A stretch of DNA of 64,000 bases. It comes from VRUE01 sp963788975 (lineage in GTDB: Bacteria; Actinomycetota; Thermoleophilia; Solirubrobacterales; 70-9). The position numbers were made by a program, and so were the translations under genes. Location of the stretch: assembly GCA_963788975.1 (NCBI GenBank), contig CAWBIJ010000004.1:248001-312000 (forward strand). The letters run 5' to 3'. Below, piece after piece: positions 52,984-61,815 of this stretch (position 1 is the stretch's first letter; each line of letters opens with the position of its first letter). Under the pieces are notes generated by a model, which saw nothing but the letters and a program-made list of their open reading frames with translations, made no database searches and had not been told where the DNA came from.

Positions 52984-53358
52984 ATGAGCGAGGATGCGGT
53001 CAAGCCAGAGGGCGAGAACCTCAGCGCGCAGGTCGAGATGGCGAAGAAGCGGCTGGAGGAAGCGGTGGCTGCGGCGAGCGCCGCCGAGAAGCGCACGGTG
53101 GCCGAGATCAGGGCGCTTGAGGTCGACCTGGAGAACGAGCGGCTCTCGAAGGAGGAGGCGATCGCCGCTGCCCAGAGCCGCCTGATCGAGATCGAGAAGC
53201 ACGCCGAGGCGGCCGAGCGGCGGATCGAGGAGGCCGAGCGCCGCGCCGCCGAGACGAACGAAGCGGTGGCCGACGCCGAGGCACGCGCCCGCGAGGCAGC
53301 CGCAGCCTGGCTCCGGGGGCAGGTCGAGGCGATCCGCCGAGAGGCGGGACGGCGATAG
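52984..53358 (+). CDS. Coiled-coil protein (124 aa)
   Basis: The product, starting at ATG 52984, is almost entirely helical: NLSAQVEMAKKRLEEAVAAA, RTVAEIRALEVDLENERLSK, then Glu/Ala/Arg heptads to the end. It could be a structural or scaffold protein; no catalytic motif is seen. Its stop codon TAG is overlapped by the presumed AUA start of nadB (ATAG), so nadB translation may depend on it. Confidence 0.7.
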   Translation: MSEDAVKPEGENLSAQVEMAKKRLEEAVAAASAAEKRTVAEIRALEVDLENERLSKEEAIAAAQSRLIEIEKHAEAAERRIEEAERRAAETNEAVADAEARAREAAAAWLRGQVEAIRREAGRR

Positions 53359-54791
53359 CCGACTTCGACGTCGCCGTGATCGGCGGCGGCGCAGCCGGCC
53401 TCTGGACAGCCCTGCGGACCGCCGAGCGTGGCGGCTCGGTCTGCCTGGTTTCACGCACGCCGCTCGCGCAGAGCGCCAGCTTCTGGGCGCAGGGCGGCCT
53501 CGCCGCGGCGCTGGAGGCGGGAGACTCGCCCGCCGGCCACTCCGCCGACACGATCGCCGCCGGACGCGGCCTCTGCCGTCCCTCCGCCGTCGAGGTGCTG
53601 GTTGCCGAGGCCCCGGGCGCGATCCAGGCCCTGCGCGAGCGTGGCGTCATTTTCGACCTCGACGAGGACGGAGAGCTGGCGCTGGGTCTCGAGGGAGGCC
53701 ACACGCGGCGCCGAATCGTCCACTCTGGGGGGAGCCAGACCGGCCATGAGATCACTTCGAAGCTGGCGGCGATGGTCGCCGCCGAGCCGCGGATCGAGGT
53801 GCGGGAGCGGACCTCGGCGACGGCGCTGTGGAGCGACCGCGAGCGCTGCCACGGGTTGCTCACCGAGGGCGACCCAATCGGCGCCACGGCGACCGTGCTG
53901 GCCACCGGCGGCGCAGCGGCATTGTGGCGGCGGACCACCAACCCCTGGGGGGCAATCGGCGCCGGGCCGACGATGGCCTCTGCGGCCGGAGCCGATCTGG
54001 CGGACCTGGAGCTCTGTCAGTTCCACCCGACCGCGCTGGCCCTGCCCGGGACGCGCTCCGACGGGCTGCTGATCACCGAGGCGGTGCGCGGCGAGGGCGC
54101 GACGTTGCTCGACGCCGGAGGCCGCCGCTTCACCGACGAGCTGGCGCCGCGGGACGCGGTCACAGCCGCGATCCTCGACCGGATGGCGGCCGACGGGGCC
54201 GAGTCCGTGCAGCTCGACTTGCGCGAAATCGAGCCGGCTCGCTTCCCCAACGTCTTCGCCTCGCTTGAAGAGGCGGGGCTGGACCCGCGGGAGCGACCCG
54301 TCTCGGTCGCGCCCGCCTCCCACTACACGATGGGCGGGGTCGCGGTCGACCTCGACGGCCGCTCCTCACTCGCCGGGCTCTACGCGGTCGGCGAGTCCGC
54401 CTGCACCGGCCTGCACGGGGCCAACCGGCTCGCCTCCAACTCGCTCAGCGAGTGCTTCGTGTTCGGCGAGCGCGCCGCGGCGGCCGCCCTGGACGACGAG
54501 CGACCCGCCGCTGCGCCGCCGGCGCCCGAGTGGCGCTTCCAGCCCCCCACCGAGGCGACGCGCGACGCGGTCTGGCGCCTCGCCGGGCCGCGGCGCCGCG
54601 GCGAGCAGCTCGAAGAGTTGCTTGGAGAGCCTTACCCCCTGGCCGCCGCGATCGCCCGCTGCGCGCTCGAGCGCCGCGAGTCGCGCGGCGGCCACCTGCG
54701 CGCCGACTTCCCCCACCTCGACCCGGAGCTGGACGGGATCCACATCGTGCTCGACCCCGACGGCGCCACCCGCCGCGAGCGCTGGACCTGA
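53355..54791 (+). CDS. nadB: L-aspartate oxidase, probable AUA start
   Basis: About 478 residues of an FAD-dependent enzyme oxidising L-aspartate to iminoaspartate for NAD synthesis. The FAD loop is DVAVIGGGAAGLWTALRTAE; further features are SFWAQGGLAAAL, HYTMGGVAVDLDGRSS and GLHGANRLASNSLSEC. The first canonical start (GTG 53376) falls inside the Rossmann strand and would remove ADFDVA, normal at this N-terminus. An ATA at 53355 gives exactly that sequence and overlaps the upstream TAG as ATAG. nadA and nadC are not in the window. Confidence 0.92.
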   Translation: MADFDVAVIGGGAAGLWTALRTAERGGSVCLVSRTPLAQSASFWAQGGLAAALEAGDSPAGHSADTIAAGRGLCRPSAVEVLVAEAPGAIQALRERGVIFDLDEDGELALGLEGGHTRRRIVHSGGSQTGHEITSKLAAMVAAEPRIEVRERTSATALWSDRERCHGLLTEGDPIGATATVLATGGAAALWRRTTNPWGAIGAGPTMASAAGADLADLELCQFHPTALALPGTRSDGLLITEAVRGEGATLLDAGGRRFTDELAPRDAVTAAILDRMAADGAESVQLDLREIEPARFPNVFASLEEAGLDPRERPVSVAPASHYTMGGVAVDLDGRSSLAGLYAVGESACTGLHGANRLASNSLSECFVFGERAAAAALDDERPAAAPPAPEWRFQPPTEATRDAVWRLAGPRRRGEQLEELLGEPYPLAAAIARCALERRESRGGHLRADFPHLDPELDGIHIVLDPDGATRRERWT

Positions 54792-54805
54792 GCTAGCGTC
54801 AGTTC

Positions 54806-56785
54806 GTGCTGCTCGGGGTCGACGTAGGCGGAACCTTCACCGACGCGGTCCTCTTCGACGAGGAGCGGGTCCACACCGCGAAGCTGCCGACCACTCCCGC
54901 GGACCAGTCGCAGGGGGTGATCGCCGCCGTCGAGGAGGTACTGCGCCTCGCCGGCGCGGACGCAACCGAAGTCGAGGCCTTCTCGCACGGGATGACCGTG
55001 GGGACCAACGCCCTGCTCGAGGAACGGGGTGCCCGCACGGCGCTCGTCGCGACGCGCGGCTTCGCCGACCTGCTCGAGATCGGCCGCCAGGACCGCCCCG
55101 ACCTCTACCGCCTCTGCGCGCCGAAGCCTGAGGCGCTGGTCGCTCCTGAGCTGCGCTTTGAGGCGGCCGAGCGGATCAGCCCTGAAGGGGTCATCGAACC
55201 TCTGGCCGAGGAGGAGCCCCAGCGCCTCGCCGACGAGCTGCGCGCGACCGAGGCCGAGTCGGTCGCGATCTGCCTGCTCTTCTCCTACCTCGACCCCTCG
55301 CACGAGCAGCAGATCGCCGCGCACCTGCGTCGCGAGCTGCCGGGGGTCCACATCTCGGTCTCGCACGAGGTCCTGCCCCGCTTCCGCGAGTACGAGCGCT
55401 GCTCGACCACCGCGATCGACGCCTACCTCTCCCCCCTGCTCGGTCGCTACCTGGGTCGACTCGGTGAGGCCGCCACCGACCTGGGGCTTCCCGCCCCGCT
55501 GGTGATGCAGTCCTCGGGCGGGGTGGCGAGCGCCGGGGAGGCGGCGCGAGCGGGCGCCTGGAGCGTCCTCTCGGGCCCGGCCGGCGGCGCCGTCGGCGCC
55601 GGGCTCCTCGCCCGCGCCTGCGGCGACGGCAACGCGCTCGGCTTCGACATGGGCGGCACCTCCTGCGACGTCTGCGTAGTCGAAGACGGAGCGGTGAGGC
55701 GAACGGGGTACCGCGAGATCGCCGGTCGCGTGATCCAGCTGCCGATGGTCGACGTGCACACGGTCGGCGCCGGCGGCGGCTCGATCGGGTGGAGCGACCC
55801 CGGCGGCGCGCTGAGGGTCGGGCCGCGATCGGCCGGGGCCGAACCCGGTCCTGCCTGTTACGGGCGCGGCGGCGTCGAACCAACCGTCACCGACGCCAAC
55901 CTGCTGCTCGGCTATCTCGCCGCCGACTCTCGCCTCGCTGGCGACGTCGCGCTCGACGCCGAGGCCGCCAGTGAGGCGATCGCCTCACTGGCCGGCTCGC
56001 TCGGGCTCGGCGAGCTGGAGGCCGCGGAGGGAATCGTCCGCGTCGCGAACCAGGAGATGGTGCGAGCGCTGCGGGTGGTGACGGTCGAGCGCGGTGTCGA
56101 CCCCCGCCGCTTCGCCCTGCTGCCCTTCGGCGGCGCCGGGCCGATGCACGCCGCCGCGATCGCCACCGAGCTCGGCATCGAGCGCATCCTTTGTCCCCGG
56201 GCCAGCGGCGTCCTCTCGGCGCTCGGGCTCTGCGCCTCCGAGCAACGGCGCGACACGGCGCGCACCGTGATGCTGAGCGGCGAGGAGCTCAGCAGCGAGC
56301 AAATCGCCGTCGCTGTCGATGACCTGATCGCCGGACTGGACGGCGATCTCGACGACGTCGAGCCCGAAGTGGTCTACGAGATGCGCTACGCGGGCCAGGC
56401 CTTCGAGCTGCCGGTCCCCGAAAGCAGGCGTCCTGATCCTGCCGACCTGGTCGAGCGCTTCGAGCAAGCCCACGAGGAGCGCTATGGCCACCGCGACCCT
56501 GACGGCGAGGTCGTCCTCGTCCACATCCGCCTGGCAATGGTCAAGCCAGGACCGCAGCCCCAACCGGTCGCGGCCCCGGAGGGTCGGCTCGAACGGAGCG
56601 AGCGGGACGCGCGCTTCAAGGGCGAGTGGGTGGAGACCCCGGTGCTGCGCGGCGAGCCGGCCGCGGGGACGCAGGTCGAGGGACCGGCGATCTTCGAGCT
56701 GCCGGAGGCGACCTTCGTCGTGCCGCCGGGCTGGAGCGCGAGCGTCGATGAGACCGGCACGATCGTCGCGGAGGTCGATCGGTGA
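54806..56785 (+). CDS. hyuA: Hydantoinase/oxoprolinase subunit A (HyuA)
   Basis: A 659-residue ATP-dependent lactam hydrolase subunit. N-terminal phosphate-binding motif LLGVDVGGTFTDAVLFDEER, conserved SHGMTVGTNALLEERGART, GFDMGGTSCDVCVVEDGAVR and LPFGGAGPMHAAAIATELGI. The substrate could be a hydantoin, 5-oxoproline, caprolactam or acetophenone; sequence alone does not decide. GTG 54806. HyuB starts in its last codon (GTGA overlap), which gives a two-subunit enzyme. Confidence 0.92.
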   Translation: MLLGVDVGGTFTDAVLFDEERVHTAKLPTTPADQSQGVIAAVEEVLRLAGADATEVEAFSHGMTVGTNALLEERGARTALVATRGFADLLEIGRQDRPDLYRLCAPKPEALVAPELRFEAAERISPEGVIEPLAEEEPQRLADELRATEAESVAICLLFSYLDPSHEQQIAAHLRRELPGVHISVSHEVLPRFREYERCSTTAIDAYLSPLLGRYLGRLGEAATDLGLPAPLVMQSSGGVASAGEAARAGAWSVLSGPAGGAVGAGLLARACGDGNALGFDMGGTSCDVCVVEDGAVRRTGYREIAGRVIQLPMVDVHTVGAGGGSIGWSDPGGALRVGPRSAGAEPGPACYGRGGVEPTVTDANLLLGYLAADSRLAGDVALDAEAASEAIASLAGSLGLGELEAAEGIVRVANQEMVRALRVVTVERGVDPRRFALLPFGGAGPMHAAAIATELGIERILCPRASGVLSALGLCASEQRRDTARTVMLSGEELSSEQIAVAVDDLIAGLDGDLDDVEPEVVYEMRYAGQAFELPVPESRRPDPADLVERFEQAHEERYGHRDPDGEVVLVHIRLAMVKPGPQPQPVAAPEGRLERSERDARFKGEWVETPVLRGEPAAGTQVEGPAIFELPEATFVVPPGWSASVDETGTIVAEVDR

Positions 56786-58293
56786 GCCGGCTCGACCCGA
56801 TCGCCCTGCAGGTGATGGTCGGCGGCCTGCGCGCGGCCTGCGACGAGATGGGCGCAGCCCTGATCCGCTCCGCCTACTCAGCCAACATCAAGGAGCGCCG
56901 CGACTGCTCCACAGCGCTCTTCGACGCCCGTGGGGAGCTGGTGATGCAGGCCGAGCACATCCCCGTCCACCTCGGCTCGATGCCGGACGCGGTCGCCGCG
57001 GTGGTGGGCGAGGAGCAGCGCCCCGGCGTCCCCTGGATCCTCAACGATCCCTACCGGGGCGGCACCCACCTGCCCGACATCACCCTGATCGCCCCGGTCT
57101 TCGTCGCCGGCGAGCTGCTCGGCTTCGCCGCCTGCCGCGCCCACCACGCCGACGTCGGCGGACCGACGCCGGGCGGGATGCCGGCGCGCTCGCGGACCCT
57201 CGAAGAAGAGGGCGTGGTGATCCCGCCGACCCGGGTCGAGGACGACGTGCTCGAAGGGCTTGCCCGGCAGATGCGATCGCCGCGCCAGCGGCTCGCCGAC
57301 CTCAGGGCGCAAGGGGCCGCCAACCGCATCGGCGAGCTGCGCCTCGCCGAGCTCGCCGAGCGCCATGGTCTCGAGGAGCTCCGCGCCGGCATGGCGGAGA
57401 TCCTCGACTATGCCGAGCGGCGCACCCGCGCCGCCCTCGCTGAGCTCCCCAACGGTGCCTACGCCGCCACGGACGTGCTCGAGGACGACGCAGATGAAAC
57501 GCCGTGCGACGTCACCCTGAAGGTCGAAGCGAGGATCTCGGGCGACCGCCTCACGCTCGACTTCACCGGCACCGACCCCGAGGTGGAGGGCAACCTCAAC
57601 TGCCCGCTCTCGGTGACCAAGTCGGCCGCTTTCTTCGCAGTCCGCGTCCTCACCGACCCCGACGCGCCGCCCTCGGCCGGCGCCTACCGGCCGATCGAGG
57701 TGGTGGCGCCCGAGGGCTGCCTGCTCAACGCGCGCTTCCCGGCGGCGGTCGCGGCCGGCAACGTCGAGACCTCGAGCCGGGTCGCCGACCTGGTGATCGC
57801 GGCGCTCGCCGGCGCTCGCCCCGTCCCAGCCCAGGGGCAGGGGACGATGAACAACCTCACCCTCGCCAGCGAGGACTTCACCTATTACGAGACGCTCGGC
57901 GGCGGCCAGGGCGCCTGCCCCGACGCTCCCGGCCCGAGCGCGATCCACGTGGCGATGTCGAACACGCTCAACACTCCGGTCGAGGCACTGGAGACGGAGT
58001 TCCCGCTACGCGTGCGCGAGCTCTCACTGCGCCGCGGCAGTGGTGGCGATGGACGCCAGACGGGCGGCGACGGCCTGGCGCGGGAAATAGAAGCCCTCGC
58101 CCCGATGCGCTACGGCCTGATCTCCGAGCGCCGCCGGCACCCGCCTCGCGGCCGCGAGGGCGGCACCCACGGTGCGCCTGGCCGGAACCTGCTGAACGGC
58201 GAGCCGCTGCCCAGCAAGGCCGAGGGCGAGCTCCGCCCAGGCGACAGGCTGCGGATCGAGACGCCAGGAGGCGGTGGTTACGACAAGGGTTGA
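56782..58293 (+). CDS. hyuB: Hydantoinase/oxoprolinase subunit B (HyuB)
   Basis: A 503-residue partner of HyuA. Family motifs: RSAYSANIKERRDCSTALFD, VPWILNDPYRGGTHLPDITL, CRAHHADVGGPTPGGMPARS, and in the C-terminal half TNNLTLASED-like (MNNLTLASEDFTYYETLGGG) and GGGGYDKG at the end. GTG 56782 overlaps the hyuA stop by 4 bases. The pair should be co-translated and form a complex. Confidence 0.92.
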   Translation: MSRLDPIALQVMVGGLRAACDEMGAALIRSAYSANIKERRDCSTALFDARGELVMQAEHIPVHLGSMPDAVAAVVGEEQRPGVPWILNDPYRGGTHLPDITLIAPVFVAGELLGFAACRAHHADVGGPTPGGMPARSRTLEEEGVVIPPTRVEDDVLEGLARQMRSPRQRLADLRAQGAANRIGELRLAELAERHGLEELRAGMAEILDYAERRTRAALAELPNGAYAATDVLEDDADETPCDVTLKVEARISGDRLTLDFTGTDPEVEGNLNCPLSVTKSAAFFAVRVLTDPDAPPSAGAYRPIEVVAPEGCLLNARFPAAVAAGNVETSSRVADLVIAALAGARPVPAQGQGTMNNLTLASEDFTYYETLGGGQGACPDAPGPSAIHVAMSNTLNTPVEALETEFPLRVRELSLRRGSGGDGRQTGGDGLAREIEALAPMRYGLISERRRHPPRGREGGTHGAPGRNLLNGEPLPSKAEGELRPGDRLRIETPGGGGYDKG

Positions 58294-58320
58294 GCGCGGA
58301 TTGTGTGACCGGCTTCACAT

Positions 58321-58349
58321 TTGGAGATCGGCACTCTCTCGTCTAGAAT
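58321..58349 (+). promoter_or_regulatory. Putative sigma-70-type promoter for the DUF1802 gene
   Basis: ttggag (58321-58326) and tagaat (58344-58349) are 17 bases apart. The -10 box matches TATAAT at 5 of 6 positions; the -35 is only a partial match. The predicted transcript would have a leader of about 95 bases before the ATG at 58450. The 156-base gap after hyuB holds nothing else I can identify. Confidence 0.4.
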
Positions 58350-58449
58350 GCCGTGCTCGGGCGGGAAGTTTTCGCCTGGACGGGATTCGAGTTACGCTCG
58401 CAGTCCTCCAGTCTCAGATCCACCGAGCCTACTCAGGTACAGACTCCAA

Positions 58450-59082
58450 ATGCCGATCGCTTTCAAGGAATGGGCCGTGACGGTCCGCGCTCTCGCCGAG
58501 GGCGAGCAGCTGCTGACCCTGCGCAAGGGCGGAATCCGCGAGGAGAACAAGCACTTCGAGCTCGAGCACGAACGCTTCTTCCTCTACCCGACCTTTGACC
58601 ACCAGCACAACAACCTGGTGCGCGAGTCCCACCACCCGGAGCTGGGTCGCGCTCTCGAGGAGGGTGTCTGGCCGGACGAGGACCCGCCCCCCGGTGCGCT
58701 GCTCCAGGACGGCGGCATCCCCCAGCCCGACCGCGTCCGGCTGCGTGCTTGGGCCGAGGTGACCGACCACATCACGGTCACCGACCCGCGCATCGTCGAC
58801 GGGCTCTCCCCCTTCTACGTCTGGACTCCCGACTACGCCGAAAAGCGATTGCGCTGGAAGCGGCGCCACCCGCTGCACGTGCTGCTGCTGCGAGTCCACC
58901 GCATCCCCCGCCCGGTCACCGTGCGGGTCCGCGAGGAGTACCACGGCTGCCGCTCCTGGGTCGAGATCGACCGCGAACTGCCCTTCGAGGGCACGCCGGT
59001 GATGGCCGACGAGGAGTTCGACCGCGCCCGCGCCGAGATCCGCGAGGTCTGCGCCGGCGCCGCCGAGCCCGTCCTGGTCTGA
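58450..59082 (+). CDS. DUF1802 family protein
   Basis: A 210-residue protein of the DUF1802 family: MPIAFKEWAVTVRALAEGEQ at the start, then LTLRKGGIREENKHFELEHE, and FDHQHNNLVRESHHPEL in the middle. Conserved charged residues suggest an enzyme, but its activity is not known. ATG 58450 matches the family start. A promoter-like pair lies about 100 bases upstream; the next gene starts 22 bases after the stop. Confidence 0.85.
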   Translation: MPIAFKEWAVTVRALAEGEQLLTLRKGGIREENKHFELEHERFFLYPTFDHQHNNLVRESHHPELGRALEEGVWPDEDPPPGALLQDGGIPQPDRVRLRAWAEVTDHITVTDPRIVDGLSPFYVWTPDYAEKRLRWKRRHPLHVLLLRVHRIPRPVTVRVREEYHGCRSWVEIDRELPFEGTPVMADEEFDRARAEIREVCAGAAEPVLV

Positions 59083-59103
59083 GCCGCTTGTAGTCTCGCC
59101 TAG

Positions 59104-59859
59104 TTGCCCTGGGTCGAGACCAAATCCCTCTCATTCACCGCACGCCACGACAGCGGTGACGCGTCCTTCGCCGAGCGCACCCTCGACCGCATGGAGGACC
59201 TGCGGCTGCGCCTCGAGGACCGCTTCGAGCGGGTCCCCGGCGACGTTACCGTCGTCGTCCACACCAACCCGGCCTGGCTCTCGCTGGCGCACCCGTTCCT
59301 GCCCGCGGCACGCTGGTCGGCGGCGCCGGCCGGCCGCCGCTACCTGGCCGGCTGGGCGATGGAGACCGAGCTGCACGTCCTCAACGACCCCCACATGGAG
59401 CGCCGCGCCGCCGGCGAGGACTCGCGCGAAGCCCTGCGCGGCACCGCCGAGCGCCTCTACGCGCAGCTCGTCGTCGCCGCCAACAACCCGGAGCTCCCCC
59501 CCGCCTGGACGCCGCGCCGCTTCGCCCGCTACCTGCGCTGGGCCTGGCTGGTCGAAGGCGGCGCCCAGTATTTCGCCCGCCAGGTCGGTCTCTACCGCGC
59601 AGCGGTGATCCGCAGATTGCGCGAGAGTGCCCGCCCCTCGTTCCCACCCTCGCGGCGCGACGCGGTGATCCTCGGCGGCACGATCTTCGACCTGCTGGAG
59701 ACCGAGCGTGGTCCGGACGCCTGTGAGCGACTCGCCCTGGACCTTCACTCTGGCGGCGCCGTCCCCACCCTCGAAGCCGCCTTCGAGGCCCGATTCGGCG
59801 AGATCGAGGACGCCTGGCGGGACTACCTGCGCGAGGTCAACCGACCCAGCGCCGGCTAG
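59104..59859 (+). CDS. Hypothetical protein (251 aa), possibly peptidase-MA-like
   Basis: Begins at a TTG: PWVETKSLSFTARHDSGDAS, then FAERTLDRMEDLRLRLEDRF and PGDVTVVVHTNPAWLSLAHP. A helical block LRWAWLVEGGAQYFARQVGL recalls the WLxEGxAxY motif of peptidase MA-type proteins, but the HExxH zinc motif is missing, so catalysis is doubtful. Ends inside the left arm of hairpin C. Function unknown. Confidence 0.65.
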   Translation: MPWVETKSLSFTARHDSGDASFAERTLDRMEDLRLRLEDRFERVPGDVTVVVHTNPAWLSLAHPFLPAARWSAAPAGRRYLAGWAMETELHVLNDPHMERRAAGEDSREALRGTAERLYAQLVVAANNPELPPAWTPRRFARYLRWAWLVEGGAQYFARQVGLYRAAVIRRLRESARPSFPPSRRDAVILGGTIFDLLETERGPDACERLALDLHSGGAVPTLEAAFEARFGEIEDAWRDYLREVNRPSAG

Positions 59860-60024
59860 GAGGGACTAGCGAAACCCGCGTGTGCGACTGCTGGCGAGCG
59901 CCGGACCAAGCGGGGCAAGGACGCAGGGAGGCCGAATAGCAGCGCTATTTGGCCGACTGAGGACGCCGCACCGCGCAGTGTCCGCCGCCGCCAGGCGCGG
60001 GCGGGGGTTTCGCTAGTCCCTCCT
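59858..60024. repeat. Long hairpin element C between convergent genes (shared core with element B)
   Basis: A perfect 20-bp inverted repeat (59858-59877, aggagggactagcgaaaccc, with 60005-60024) whose left arm begins within the TAG stop of the upstream gene and whose right arm ends on the first base of the next gene's stop codon triplet. In the interior, about 59929-59973 repeats the element B core (gacgcagggaggccgaatag ... ctatttggccgactgaggac). Two further shared short blocks (tggcgagcg and gccgccag) flank the core. It may be a bidirectional terminator. Confidence 0.75.
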
Positions 60025-60347
60025 TAGGCGGCGCCGGTCCCCTCGAGCACCTCGCGGGCGTCGGCCTCAACCTCCTCGGCGACGAGGACTTCCCGCGGCC
60101 CGGCGGCGAGGAAGTCCGGCACATCGAAGCCCGCGGCCCTCCTCAACATGCTCGGGATGCCGTGGGCGGTGAGCAGCCCCTGGATCATTTCCGCTTCTGC
60201 CTGCTGGTGGGCGAAGGCCACCTTGACCAGTTTGCCGCCGCCGCCCCCACCGCCGCCGCCCTCCTCGTCGTGCCCGTGCGAGCCGCCACCCGCACCGGCG
60301 CCTGTCCTGGGAGCGGGCTTCGAGCTATGAGACGTCGAGCTCGGCAT
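60024..60347 (-). CDS. DUF2007-like putative signal-transducing protein
   Basis: A 107-residue protein. The N-terminal third is a low-complexity His/Gly/Glu tract with nine consecutive Gly, then LVKVAFAHQQAEAEMIQGLL, TAHGIPSMLRRAAGFDVP and REVLVAEEVEADAREVLEG. That is the DUF2007 pattern (about 70 residues, alpha/beta). The gene overlaps the end of the JAMM peptidase gene by 23 bases, so the two are linked. Role unknown. Confidence 0.7.
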   Translation of the reverse strand: MPSSTSHSSKPAPRTGAGAGGGSHGHDEEGGGGGGGGGKLVKVAFAHQQAEAEMIQGLLTAHGIPSMLRRAAGFDVPDFLAAGPREVLVAEEVEADAREVLEGTGAA

Positions 60348-60726
60348 CGGCGATCTTCATCTCCTTGAGCCAGTAGGCCTTGACCTCGGGGGACTCGGGG
60401 TCGGCGAGGGAGACGATCAGGTAAGCCTGGTCCGGCCAGCTGACCGCCTCGTTGAGGTCCGTCTGCGAAGGGTACGCCGGGCTCTTCGTGTGGGAGTGGT
60501 AGATAGCCAGCAGCTCTTCCCCCTGCCCCCGCATCTCCTTTTCGATGATCCGGTACTGGTCGGCGGTGTCGATCCGGTAGCTGAACGGGCTCGCGAACTC
60601 GTTGCGGGCCCGGTAAACCGTCTGTGCGGCGCCGTCGACGCCGCCGACCAAGCCGCAGCACTCGTTGGGGAGGTCCTCGCGCGCGTGCGCGACCATCTCG
60701 TCGATCAGCGACTGGGCGATCCGCAT
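60325..60726 (-). CDS. JAMM/MPN+ (M67) metalloprotease, Mec-like
   Basis: A 133-residue zinc isopeptidase. The MPN+ motif is complete: Glu22 in LPNECCGLVGG, His77 and His79 in YHSHTKSPAYP, Ser87 and Asp90 in PSQTD. In mycobacteria the Mec enzyme releases cysteine from the CysO carrier, working with CysM. Here a cysteine synthase gene lies upstream on the same strand at the right edge, with two exported-protein genes in between, and no CysO-like protein is seen. ATG 60726. Confidence 0.88.
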   Translation of the reverse strand: MRIAQSLIDEMVAHAREDLPNECCGLVGGVDGAAQTVYRARNEFASPFSYRIDTADQYRIIEKEMRGQGEELLAIYHSHTKSPAYPSQTDLNEAVSWPDQAYLIVSLADPESPEVKAYWLKEMKIADAELDVS

Positions 60727-60736
60727 CCCAGCGAGG

Positions 60737-61810
60737 CTAGCGGACGGGTATGGCCCGGGTACCAAGGACAATCCGGCGGAAAGCGTGCCAGGCCGGCTTC
60801 GGCGAGCCGCCCGCGTCGAACAGCCCGCCGTACTCGCAGAAGACGCAATGGCGATCGGGCGCCAGGCCGTCCTGCCAGGTGAACCAGTCGACGCCGGCGA
60901 TGTGCCAGGCATTCGCCTTCGTGACCAGCAGCCCCAATGCTCGCCTGAGGAAGGAGGCCTGACCACGGAGACCCTTGTTGAAGCCGTTGGGGTACCGGCC
61001 CGACGACGCGATTCCGATCTCGGAGACCAGCAGTGGCGTGTAACGATCTCCCCCGTCCGCCATAACCCCTCTGACGTAGCGGACGATGTCGCCCACCCAG
61101 CGAACCCGTGTGGCATAGGGATGGAGGCCCACCAGGTCGAAGTCGCTGCGCACACCGGGCACCCGGTACATCCGCCTCAAGAAGGCCCAGGGGGTGATGC
61201 CCGTCTCGACCGGGGCGACCCCGGCGGTGACTATGCGGGCGCCCCGGTCCTCCGCACGGATCGCCTGTGCCGAGATCCTCAGCAGCCGCGCGTAGGCCGC
61301 GGGCTGCGGCCGAGGCCGCCAGAAGAGGACGAAGTTCGGCTCGTTCCAGATCTGCCAGCGACGAATCGGGAGACCCCCGCCTCCGTCGCCCCAGAGCTCG
61401 CCGCGCGGCCCGTAGCGGTTGACCAGCTCGTGCAGGAACGAGGTCCAGGCGCGTCGTGCTGAGGCCGTGGCCAGGGGCGGCACCGCCGAGTCCTCGCTCA
61501 GCCAGGGCGGCGACCCGTAGACGAAGGGGAGAACACGAATGCCCGCGGCCGCGGCGTCCCTGACCGTGTCGTCCAGCTCCGCGAAGCGGTATTCGCCCGG
61601 ACTCGGCTCAACCTGGTGCCAGAGAATCGGGATGCGGAGGGTGCGCACCACCCCCCGCATGCGGTCGTAGTCACGCTGCCCGAGCAACCCTTGGGGGGCG
61701 ATGCCGAAGAAGTCGCGCGGCAGAGCGGGTCGTGCGTTCGCGGCTGGTACCCACACAGCGATGACCGCAAGCGCGAGAACGCCAAGCGCTCGCGCGACGA
61801 GACCCGGCAT
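60737..61810 (-). CDS. Secreted GH-A clan glycoside hydrolase (GH39/GH5-like)
   Basis: A 357-residue exported enzyme. Signal peptide ALGVLALAVIAVWVPAANA. TIM-barrel features are GIRVLPFVYGSPPWLSED, the acid/base Glu in WQIWNEPNFVLFW, and a candidate nucleophile Glu in LLVSEIGIASSGRYP. The substrate is likely a beta-linked sugar polymer but cannot be named. The ATG at 61810 opens the signal peptide. The upstream gene ends 5 bases before it. Confidence 0.82.
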   Translation of the reverse strand: MPGLVARALGVLALAVIAVWVPAANARPALPRDFFGIAPQGLLGQRDYDRMRGVVRTLRIPILWHQVEPSPGEYRFAELDDTVRDAAAAGIRVLPFVYGSPPWLSEDSAVPPLATASARRAWTSFLHELVNRYGPRGELWGDGGGGLPIRRWQIWNEPNFVLFWRPRPQPAAYARLLRISAQAIRAEDRGARIVTAGVAPVETGITPWAFLRRMYRVPGVRSDFDLVGLHPYATRVRWVGDIVRYVRGVMADGGDRYTPLLVSEIGIASSGRYPNGFNKGLRGQASFLRRALGLLVTKANAWHIAGVDWFTWQDGLAPDRHCVFCEYGGLFDAGGSPKPAWHAFRRIVLGTRAIPVR

Positions 61811-61815
61811 GGCGG

